Of a stretch of 7,318 nucleotides of DNA, positions 1 through 4,604 are shown one piece after another. Position numbers and translations under genes: made by a program. The DNA lies in NCBI GenBank assembly GCA_001801825.1, contig MGYR01000046.1:10824-18141 (forward strand), read 5' to 3'. The number at the start of each line of letters is the position of its first letter. The stretch's first letter is position 1. The notes under the pieces are model-generated. The model worked only from the letters and a program-made list of their open reading frames with translations. It searched no databases and was not told the origin of the DNA. The stretch is from Gammaproteobacteria bacterium RIFCSPLOWO2_02_FULL_56_15. GTDB lineage: Bacteria > Pseudomonadota > Gammaproteobacteria > Eutrophobiales > Eutrophobiaceae.

Positions 1-937
1 GCCCTTTCTTTGCGGCGAGTCGAAACCATCCAGCAGCTTCCTGTAGGTCAACCGGCACACCTTGACCTGTGGCATAAACCTTGCCCAATTGGTACTGCGC
101 CCGGGTGTAGTTTCCCGAAGCCGCCTTCAGTAGCCAGTCAAGTGCCTCGGACAGGTCCTGTGTACAGCCTTCGCCTTCGAGAAAACAGAGTCCCAGACTG
201 TACTGGGCACGCACATATCCCTTCCCGGCAGCCTTCCATAACCATTTAAAGGATTGTTGATTATCCTGAGGGACCCCTTTACCCTCTGCATACATCAAGG
301 CCAGGTTATACTGGGCTTTTGCATAATCTTGCTCCGCCGCCTTGCGGTACCATTCCACAGCCTCGATGAGGTCTCGTGATATCCCACGTCCACTGCTGTA
401 CATGGTGCCGATCTTGAGCTGTGCCTTGACATTCCCAAGCGTGGCGGCCTTGAGATACCACGCAAACGCCAGACGCAGATCCCGTTGGGTACCATGACCG
501 TATTCATACATGTATCCCAGATTGTAACAACTTCGGTTATGTTCCAATTCTGCAGACTGCAGATACAGTCTGAATGCATGCTCATAATCCTTATTTACGC
601 CCAAGCCCTTGAGATAGCACCAGGCAAGATTTGACAACCCATCTGGATTGCCGCTAACAGCTGCCTTATCAAACCACACGACAGCCTGTTGCAAATCCTT
701 ATGGATACCGCTGCCATCAAGATACATCTCCCCGACACGTACCTGCGCCTCGACCACACCCTGTTGCGCTGCCTGCAGGTACCACATCGCTGCAAGGCCT
801 ATGTCATAGATTTTTCGATCGCTCTCGTAGAGATTGGCAAGCGTCAGCTGAGCGGACCTATCTCCTTTGCGGGCCTGTCTGACCAGTCCTTGCAGATCCT
901 TTTTGGGATCGAAGGAAAATGTTCTCTTAGTTGTCAC
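1..937 (-). CDS. Sel1-repeat (SLR/TPR-like) protein, C-terminus cut by window edge
   Basis: The frame is open from GTG at 935-937 to the left edge, giving 312 residues without a stop; the C-terminus is missing. From about residue 24 it is built of eight consecutive ~36-residue Sel1-like units with the usual pattern (A-x-x-x-LG-x-MY-x-x-G-x-G-V-x-x-D-x-x-x-A-x-x-W-x-x-x-AA). The first unit is degenerate; the last visible one is residues 277-312 and ends AAKKG. Sel1 repeats form helical solenoids that act as protein-binding scaffolds in signalling or envelope complexes. The partner here is unknown. The N-terminus (MTTKRTFSFDPKKDL) is polar with no hydrophobic core, so no signal peptide is visible and a cytoplasmic location is inferred. 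GTG is chosen because no in-frame ATG precedes the repeats, an in-frame stop lies just upstream, and an AGG sits 9 nt before it. The gene is divergent from the cold-shock gene. The family assignment is firm; the function is unassigned. Confidence 0.9.
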   Translation of the reverse strand, partial: MTTKRTFSFDPKKDLQGLVRQARKGDRSAQLTLANLYESDRKIYDIGLAAMWYLQAAQQGVVEAQVRVGEMYLDGSGIHKDLQQAVVWFDKAAVSGNPDGLSNLAWCYLKGLGVNKDYEHAFRLYLQSAELEHNRSCYNLGYMYEYGHGTQRDLRLAFAWYLKAATLGNVKAQLKIGTMYSSGRGISRDLIEAVEWYRKAAEQDYAKAQYNLALMYAEGKGVPQDNQQSFKWLWKAAGKGYVRAQYSLGLCFLEGEGCTQDLSEALDWLLKAASGNYTRAQYQLGKVYATGQGVPVDLQEAAGWFRLAAKKG

Positions 938-1011
938 TTCGCATTACCTGGCTAAGAAGCCCCTGTAAACGATCTATCAGAAATTCCTGGCAATACTATA
1001 ACATATTGTTT

Positions 1012-1039
1012 TTTATAAGATAGTTAAAGAATTACACAA
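1012..1039 (-). promoter_or_regulatory. Candidate promoter of the Sel1-repeat gene
   Basis: Read on the minus strand, TTGTGT (1034-1039) and TATAAA (1012-1017) are separated by 16 nt. The -10 matches consensus at 5 of 6 positions and the -35 only at 3 of 6. It would give a leader of roughly 70 nt before the GTG at 937. The surrounding DNA is AT-rich, so chance matches are easy; this is a weak call. Confidence 0.25.
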
Positions 1040-1050
1040 TGCATACAGAC

Positions 1051-1100
1051 CGTCATGGCAGCAAGCTCATTCCATAAAACCAAGCTACTCTGCCATCACG
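1051..1100. repeat. Imperfect inverted repeat between divergent genes
   Basis: CGTCATGGCAG (1051-1061) and CTGCCATCACG (1090-1100) are complementary at 10 of 11 positions, with a 28-nt spacer that itself contains CAAGCT twice. It lies upstream of both divergent genes, so it could be a binding site or a stem in a leader. No function can be assigned. Confidence 0.5.
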
Positions 1101-1182
1101 AACGGACTGCCAAGTGCAGAGGTGATTGAATATCTTAAGTATTAGCAACTGCAAACTCGTAATTCTCCTCACAGTCGGTTAA

Positions 1183-1188
1183 TATAAT
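1183..1188 (+). promoter_or_regulatory. Candidate -10 box of the cold-shock gene
   Basis: TATAAT matches the sigma70 -10 consensus exactly, but no good -35 hexamer lies 15-19 nt upstream and there is no TGn extension. Transcription starting near 1195 would give a 5' leader of about 110 nt. Long leaders are typical of cold-inducible cspA-type mRNAs, although I did not recognise the E. coli cold-box sequence. Confidence 0.35.
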
Positions 1189-1305
1189 CCCGTTTGCACG
1201 TTAGCTAAGTCATTATCAGAAGTTCCATTTCGGTATCTCCTGTAATCAACTTCACTAATCGGCAATGCAAAAAATACATAAATTTAGTTAGTAGAGGATA
1301 TTTAC

Positions 1306-1509
1306 ATGGTTACTGGTACCGTCAAATGGTTTAACGAAGCAAAAGGTTATGGGTTTATTACGCCCTCCGATGGCAGCCCCGATGTATTCGTACACTTCTC
1401 CGCGATACAGGGTTCAGGATTCAAAACGCTGAACGAAGGTCAAACTGTACAATTCGAGATTCAGAATGGGGCAAAAGGCCCCCAGGCCACCAACGTAGCA
1501 CCGGCCTGA
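1306..1509 (+). CDS. CspA-family cold-shock protein
   Basis: This 67-residue protein is a single five-stranded cold-shock (OB-fold) domain, the normal length for the bacterial CspA family. It shows W8-F9, the RNP1 motif KGYGFI (residues 13-18) and the RNP2 motif VFVHF (27-31), whose aromatic side chains stack on single-stranded RNA or DNA. Family members act in the cytoplasm as RNA chaperones or antiterminators that melt mRNA structure; some are cold-induced, others constitutive, and the sequence does not say which this is. The ATG is supported by AGAGGA (1293-1298) 7 nt upstream. A strong hairpin follows 19 nt after the stop, and an RRM protein gene follows on the same strand. The exact paralogue (CspA, C, D or E type) cannot be told, so no symbol is given. 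Confidence 0.97.
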   Translation: MVTGTVKWFNEAKGYGFITPSDGSPDVFVHFSAIQGSGFKTLNEGQTVQFEIQNGAKGPQATNVAPA

Positions 1510-1528
1510 TACAATTCTGCACCGGCCA

Positions 1529-1563
1529 ACCATAGGATCCGGCGGACTGCCGGTTCCTATGGT
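1529..1563 (+). terminator. 15-bp hairpin after the cold-shock gene (terminator or attenuator)
   Basis: The arms 1529-1543 and 1549-1563 pair at 14 of 15 positions around a 5-nt loop, with a GC-rich top (CCGGC/GCCGG). The sequence after it (GATTTGCTGTTT) is only moderately T-rich, so this is not a textbook intrinsic terminator. It may act as a partial terminator, attenuator or 3'-end stabiliser between the cold-shock and RRM genes. Confidence 0.6.
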
Positions 1564-1617
1564 GATTTGCTGTTTCACCTCACTCCATGGCATGGGTGGG
1601 ATATGTTCCTGTGAGAT

Positions 1618-1622
1618 GAGGA
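1618..1622 (+). promoter_or_regulatory. Ribosome binding site deciding a TTG start
   Basis: GAGGA ends 7 nt before TTG at 1630. The next in-frame ATG (1639) would be 16 nt away, too far for normal Shine-Dalgarno pairing, so TTG is preferred. Confidence 0.65.
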
Positions 1623-1629
1623 TACACAA

Positions 1630-1899
1630 TTGAAGAAAATGTTCGTCGGCAATCTTCCATCGGATGCTTCGGAGCAAACAGTAACGGAACTTTTTTCCGA
1701 ATTCGGAAAGGTACGTTCCGTGAGCTTGGTTTCGGATATATTCACCGGACAATGCAGGGGTTTTGGTTTTGTCGAGATGGAAGGACACGAAGCCCGTGCC
1801 GCGCTTGCTGCGCTGCACGGAAAAAATTATCACGGCAAACCCCTACGCGTTCGGTTCGAGGATCCCAGCAAGTCCAATCGCAACAAGCGGCGCCATTGA
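1630..1899 (+). CDS. Single-RRM RNA-binding protein
   Basis: This 89-residue protein is one RNA recognition motif with a short basic tail. RNP2 is MFVGNL (residues 4-9); RNP1 starts at R43 as RGFGFVEM, with the aromatic pair F45/F47 and a Met where Phe or Tyr is usual at the last position. The tail after about residue 80 (SKSNRNKRRH) is rich in Lys and Arg. Small bacterial RRM proteins of this type are best known from cyanobacteria (Rbp family), where several are cold-induced; they also occur in gammaproteobacteria. The role is inferred to be binding of single-stranded RNA in the cytoplasm. TTG at 1630 is chosen over the internal ATG at 1639 on ribosome-binding-site spacing. It follows the cold-shock gene by 120 bp, across a hairpin, and may be partly co-transcribed with it. 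Confidence 0.92.
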   Translation: MKKMFVGNLPSDASEQTVTELFSEFGKVRSVSLVSDIFTGQCRGFGFVEMEGHEARAALAALHGKNYHGKPLRVRFEDPSKSNRNKRRH

Positions 1900-1904
1900 T
1901 ATCT

Positions 1905-1917
1905 CCTGCATAGCAGG
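1905..1917 (+). terminator. Short hairpin after the RRM gene
   Basis: CCTGC-ATA-GCAGG forms a perfect 5-bp stem 5 nt after the RRM stop codon. No T-run follows directly (TTATTT comes about 10 nt later), so termination here is uncertain. The right arm can instead pair with 1971-1977. Confidence 0.25.
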
Positions 1918-2039
1918 CTCGTGACGTTATTTCGGATCGACTCACCGTATTCTGCTTGCGTGGTCATGTAAGCCTGCGTGAGTAGGATTGCCTAGTCTTC
2001 CTCGTTAAGACTCCATAGGGAAGCTCCATCCGCCTACTC
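1913..2039. repeat. Nested inverted repeats in the RRM / GIY-YIG gap
   Basis: Three perfect inverted pairs lie here: GCAGGCT (1913-1919) with AGCCTGC (1971-1977), GAGTAGG (1980-1986) with CCTACTC (2033-2039), and AGTCTT (1994-1999) with AAGACT (2007-2012). The third is nested inside the second. The last arm overlaps the 3' end of the minus-strand GIY-YIG gene. They could serve as bidirectional terminators for these convergent genes, but neither strand has a clear T-run. Confidence 0.45.
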
Positions 2040-2291
2040 CACCTGCCTGGAAAGTATCAGTTTTCCCCTCCGGCTCAGCTTTTTTATTTCACATTCCCTG
2101 CGTAATGCTTCTGCTCTGCCGGGGTAATATTCTTGATGAACCAGGCATACCGGACGCCGGTGGCGCGTATATACCGCCGCCAACCTGTCATTGTGATTAT
2201 GTTCTTTCAGGCGGCGTTCCGGGTCAGTCGTGATCCCCGTATAGAGAGATTTATCAGCACATCTCACCATATATACATACCACCCACTCAT
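2034..2291 (-). CDS. GIY-YIG nuclease-fold protein, YhbQ/UPF0213-like
   Basis: The 85-residue product is a compact GIY-YIG domain with little added, similar in layout to E. coli YhbQ. Visible family residues are YVY (5-7, the GIY position), YTG (17-19, the YIG position) followed by ITTD, the conserved Arg region R26-R27, H31, and the likely metal-binding Glu E66 in RRECEIKKL. The family belongs to the GIY-YIG endonuclease superfamily; YhbQ-type proteins have been reported to have DNA nuclease activity, but the physiological role is not settled. The ATG at 2289-2291 has AAGG 6 nt upstream on its strand. The gene is convergent with the RRM gene and divergent from rnm. A promoter candidate with a 15-nt spacer lies just upstream. 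Confidence 0.93.
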   Translation of the reverse strand: MSGWYVYMVRCADKSLYTGITTDPERRLKEHNHNDRLAAVYTRHRRPVCLVHQEYYPGRAEALRRECEIKKLSRRGKLILSRQVE

Positions 2292-2323
2292 GACTGACCT
2301 TTACGGTAAAAGTGACTTTCCTG

Positions 2324-2350
2324 TTTATATGGTCGACCAACGCATGTTAA
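2324..2350 (-). promoter_or_regulatory. Candidate promoter of the GIY-YIG gene with palindrome in the spacer
   Basis: On the minus strand TTAACA (2345-2350; 5 of 6) and TATAAA (2324-2329; 5 of 6) are 15 nt apart, shorter than the ideal 17. The perfect palindrome TGGTCGACCA (2330-2339) fills most of the spacer. Transcription would start about 25 nt before the ATG at 2291. A repressor or a spacer-twisting activator could act here; that is inference. Confidence 0.35.
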
Positions 2351-2358
2351 GGCAGGCT

Positions 2359-2461
2359 GACCCAGCTACTCAAGTCCGTCCGTTCAGCACGATGCTGTCC
2401 AGCCACTGGGCGGCGCCGCATGGAGCAGCCCGAATTCTACCTATCGACCCAGCTAATCAGG
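2359..2461. repeat. Imperfect direct repeat upstream of rnm
   Basis: A 16-nt motif, GACCCAGCTA followed by (C/A)TCA(A/G)G, occurs at 2359-2374 and 2446-2461. The two copies match at 14 of 16 positions and start 87 bp apart. The second copy abuts the rnm -10-like box. It may be a paired protein-binding site or chance; nothing further can be said from the sequence. Confidence 0.35.
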
Positions 2462-2462
2462 G

Positions 2463-2468
2463 TATAAT
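2463..2468 (+). promoter_or_regulatory. Perfect -10 box 6 nt before the rnm ATG
   Basis: TATAAT matches the -10 consensus exactly and ends 6 nt before the ATG at 2475, so the expected start of transcription falls on or beside the start codon. No convincing -35 is seen. The only Shine-Dalgarno-like string (AGGG, 2459-2462) is 12 nt from the ATG. Confidence 0.45.
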
Positions 2469-2474
2469 TCAGCC

Positions 2475-3314
2475 ATGTTGGTTGACCTTCACGCGCATAC
2501 TACGGCTTCTGACGGGAGCCTGTCCCCTAGCGAGTTGCTGGAAAGGGCCAGAGCTCATGGTATCGAGATGTTGTCAATCACCGACCATGATACCCTCGCC
2601 GCCTACGATGCCTTGGAGCAGACCGGGTTAACCGGACTGAGATTAATCCCCGGGATTGAATTTTCCGGTCGCTGGCGAAATGCCGAAGTCCATATTCTGG
2701 GTCTCAATATCGATACCGGCAACAGTCTCCTCAAGGAGACCGTTGCAAGGCAAAAACAAGCCAGGGTAGTACGGGCAGAGATCATATCCACTAAACTGCG
2801 CCGGCTCGGAATTGCCCATTCCCTGGCAGAAATACAGGAGTCGGCGGGAACAAAGATCTTGGGCCGCCCCCACTTTGCCAGGTATCTGGCGGAAAAAGGC
2901 CATTGCAGAACGGTCGCGGCGGCTTTTAGGAAATATCTCGGTCCTGGTAAACCGGGCAATGACTGCTCGATGTGGGCTCCTATGAGCGAGCTAATCTCAA
3001 GTATCCACGCTGCCGGCGGCAAGGCGGTACTGGCTCATCCCATGAAATACGGTTTCACCCGCAGGCGGATGAACGAATTAATCAGTGAATTCACGGCGGA
3101 CGGAGGGGAAGGGATTGAGGTAATCTCCGGTAGCCAGAGCCCTGAGGTAACCCTGATGCTTTCAAGAATCTGCGCACAGTATGGCCTCGAAGCATCTTGC
3201 GGATCCGATTTTCACATGCCGGATCAGCCCTGGTCTGATCTGGGGAGGATAAAAGGACCACCCGCTTCCTGCCTGCCTGTCTGGCATAACTGGCAGGTAG
3301 GACAACAAATCTGA
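2475..3314 (+). CDS. rnm: RNase AM / 3',5'-nucleoside bisphosphate phosphatase (PHP domain)
   Basis: This 279-residue protein aligns by eye along its length with E. coli YciV (RNase AM, Rnm). It is a PHP-family phosphoesterase. Metal-ligand motifs appear in order: DLHAHTTASDG (H6, H8, D13), ITDHDT (D37, H38, D39), IPGIEFSG (E62), EVHILGLNID (H73), GRPHFARYL (H133), AVLAHP (H188) and GSDFH (D245, H247). The set looks complete, so an active trinuclear metal site is expected. Characterised homologues hydrolyse 3',5'-nucleoside bisphosphates such as pAp and act as 5'-3' exoribonucleases that mature rRNA 5' ends and degrade short RNAs in the cytoplasm. ATG at 2475 places the HAH motif at the usual distance from the N-terminus. 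slyD follows after 56 nt and could be co-transcribed. The Sua5/YciO gene often next to rnm in other gammaproteobacteria is absent here. Confidence 0.95.
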   Translation: MLVDLHAHTTASDGSLSPSELLERARAHGIEMLSITDHDTLAAYDALEQTGLTGLRLIPGIEFSGRWRNAEVHILGLNIDTGNSLLKETVARQKQARVVRAEIISTKLRRLGIAHSLAEIQESAGTKILGRPHFARYLAEKGHCRTVAAAFRKYLGPGKPGNDCSMWAPMSELISSIHAAGGKAVLAHPMKYGFTRRRMNELISEFTADGGEGIEVISGSQSPEVTLMLSRICAQYGLEASCGSDFHMPDQPWSDLGRIKGPPASCLPVWHNWQVGQQI

Positions 3315-3358
3315 TTGCTTTTGTACTGAGATCATGACAGGGATTACCGGGATTGAGC

Positions 3359-3363
3359 GGAGG
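3359..3363 (+). promoter_or_regulatory. Ribosome binding site of slyD
   Basis: GGAGG ends 7 nt before ATG 3371. An in-frame TTG at 3353 would place this site inside the coding sequence, so ATG 3371 is taken as the start. Confidence 0.85.
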
Positions 3364-3370
3364 TAAACAC

Positions 3371-3856
3371 ATGGAGATCGGCATCCACCGCGTAGCTACG
3401 ATCAACTATACCTTGAAAGACAAGGATGGGAACCTCATCGACGGTTCTTCCAATGGCGGTTTCCGTTACCTTCATGGAGCCGGCAACATCATTCCAGGAC
3501 TGGAAAAGGCCCTGGAAGGAAAACGTAAGGGTGAGCTATTCCAGATCGTGATTCGCCCGGAAGATGGTTACGGCGTCCGCAACAGCCGGAATATTCACAA
3601 GATACCACTGGATCGGCTTCCGCAGGGACAGGCCATCAAACCAGGAATGAGTTACCAGGCCACAGCGGATAATGGGCAGGGTATCGTGGTCACCATTACC
3701 CGGGTCGATGATGAGGGTGCAGTGATCGATGCCAATCATCCCCTCGCCGGTGTTTCTCTATATTTTGATATCGAGGTTCTGGACGTCCGTGAAGCCGATG
3801 CCGAAGAGATCCGTCACGGCCATGCCCATGATACCGAAGGCCGTGCCTGTGCGTGA
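3371..3856 (+). CDS. slyD: SlyD-type FKBP peptidyl-prolyl cis-trans isomerase
   Basis: The 161-residue product has the SlyD layout: an FKBP half (about residues 1-66) with YLHGAGNIIPGLEKALEG (33-50) and PEDGYG (63-68), an insert-in-flap chaperone domain (about 69-126) ending VIDANHPLAG (118-127), and the final FKBP strand LYFDIEVLDVREA (130-142). SlyD isomerises prolyl bonds and holds unfolded proteins in the cytoplasm; in E. coli it also delivers nickel to hydrogenase. The metal-binding tail here is much reduced: HGHAHD (149-154) and one Cys (160), against the long His/Cys-rich tail in E. coli. The length and EEIRHGHAH ending fit SlyD better than the shorter FkpB. It lies 56 nt after rnm, with no clear promoter between. 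Its stop codon is 1 nt from that of the opposing sprT. Confidence 0.94.
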   Translation: MEIGIHRVATINYTLKDKDGNLIDGSSNGGFRYLHGAGNIIPGLEKALEGKRKGELFQIVIRPEDGYGVRNSRNIHKIPLDRLPQGQAIKPGMSYQATADNGQGIVVTITRVDDEGAVIDANHPLAGVSLYFDIEVLDVREADAEEIRHGHAHDTEGRACA

Positions 3857-3857
3857 T

Positions 3858-4370
3858 TCATCGTCGTAATTCAGTGTTGCACGATTTGCAATAATAACGC
3901 CATCCGCGCCGGATACGGTTGTGGCGGATGTGCGTCAGCCGGTGACTGCGGCACGCACACCTGTAATCTTCGGTTTGATAGCTACGACCGGGGATGCCGC
4001 TAAGGTCGAAATCCGCGATCACCTGATCATCAGCGCCGAACAGGGCCATGATCTCGCGCCATTCCTTGCCATGGGGCCGGATGCCACGCCTCCCGTGAAT
4101 TGTATCGGTGAGGTAATGCGACACTTCATGAGGGACGGTTACCGCCAGATTTTCCTCGTAATACCGTGCAAAGAGCCAGGGATTGTAGCGAATGCATCTG
4201 GTCCTGCCATGAACTTTGTACATGCCCGCAAGGCGGCCGGATAAATCAAAAAATACCGGAAGCATCACAAAGTGCCTGAGAAAGATACGGCTTGCCTGTT
4301 CGATGTATTTCCCGGTAAGGGCAACGACCTGAGCACGCTGCGTTCTGTCAATGGGTTCAAGGGCCTTCAT
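3858..4370 (-). CDS. sprT: SprT-family zinc metalloprotease-like protein
   Basis: The 170-residue protein matches the SprT family in length (E. coli SprT is about 165) and in order of motifs. A helical N-terminus is followed by the zinc-protease signature HEVSH (H81, E82, H85) with a third likely ligand H100 in PHGKEW. A C-terminal zinc ribbon has C138, C140, C161 and C164, in the pattern CxC-H-R-YYCKSC. SprT proteins are cytoplasmic relatives of eukaryotic SPRTN, a DNA-protein crosslink protease; the bacterial substrate is not well defined. All expected catalytic and zinc residues are present. No good Shine-Dalgarno precedes the ATG (4368-4370), but a -10-like TATTAT ends 6 nt before it. The gene is convergent with slyD, and its far end faces the transporter promoter. 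Confidence 0.95.
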   Translation of the reverse strand: MKALEPIDRTQRAQVVALTGKYIEQASRIFLRHFVMLPVFFDLSGRLAGMYKVHGRTRCIRYNPWLFARYYEENLAVTVPHEVSHYLTDTIHGRRGIRPHGKEWREIMALFGADDQVIADFDLSGIPGRSYQTEDYRCACRSHRLTHIRHNRIRRGWRYYCKSCNTELRR

Positions 4371-4376
4371 TACAAG

Positions 4377-4406
4377 ATAATATCCCGCAGGTTGCCGAAG
4401 TGCCAG
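4377..4406 (-). promoter_or_regulatory. Candidate sprT promoter giving a leaderless mRNA
   Basis: On the minus strand CTGGCA (4401-4406; 4 of 6) and TATTAT (4377-4382; 5 of 6) are separated by 18 nt. The -10 ends 6 nt before the sprT ATG, so transcription should start at or next to the start codon. No Shine-Dalgarno is visible in the gap. Confidence 0.4.
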
Positions 4407-4450
4407 CGGTAGCCCATAGTGGTATTGCGATCCCCGGTAGAATGCCCGAA

Positions 4451-4479
4451 TTGACTCACCCGGTGCCTGACCGTATCAT
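4451..4479 (+). promoter_or_regulatory. Sigma70-type promoter of the MFS transporter gene
   Basis: TTGACT (4451-4456; 5 of 6) and TATCAT (4474-4479; 5 of 6) are separated by exactly 17 nt. This is the best sigma70 match in the window. It predicts a start near 4486 and a leader of about 120 nt before ATG 4605. No Fur-box-like sequence was recognised around it. Confidence 0.65.
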
Positions 4480-4604
4480 GCACCGCGCCGCACGCCCCTG
4501 GATACCGATTACTGAATCACTCCACGCCGTATCCAAAGCTGTCGACGCCTGGAGCGGATGTCACGACTCATCACCAATCTTCCTGTACCACCGGGGACCA
4601 CAGC

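Larger units (their letters stand above)
938..1305. other. Divergent intergenic region, no gene seen
   Basis: These 368 bp separate the Sel1-repeat gene (minus) from the cold-shock gene (plus) and are visibly more AT-rich than the flanking genes. No open frame with a credible start and coding look was found on either strand. The region holds weak promoter candidates for both genes and an 11-bp imperfect inverted repeat (1051-1061/1090-1100). The part downstream of about 1195 would be a long 5' leader for the cold-shock mRNA. Confidence 0.6.

Noticed and set aside
689..955. An 88-codon plus-strand frame and others opposite the Sel1-repeat gene
   Set aside because: The minus-strand repeats are unmistakable and continuous; these frames are antisense by-products.
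1414..1833. A 139-codon minus-strand frame across csp and the RRM gene
   Set aside because: It overlaps two confident genes and the intervening hairpin in antisense, with no recognisable domain.
2290..2631. A 113-codon plus-strand frame spanning the rnm promoter region and 5' end
   Set aside because: It overlaps rnm in another frame and shows no family features.
3353..3370. TTG at 3353 as the slyD start
   Set aside because: The Shine-Dalgarno GGAGG would lie inside the coding sequence. ATG 3371 is correctly spaced from it and matches the family N-terminus.
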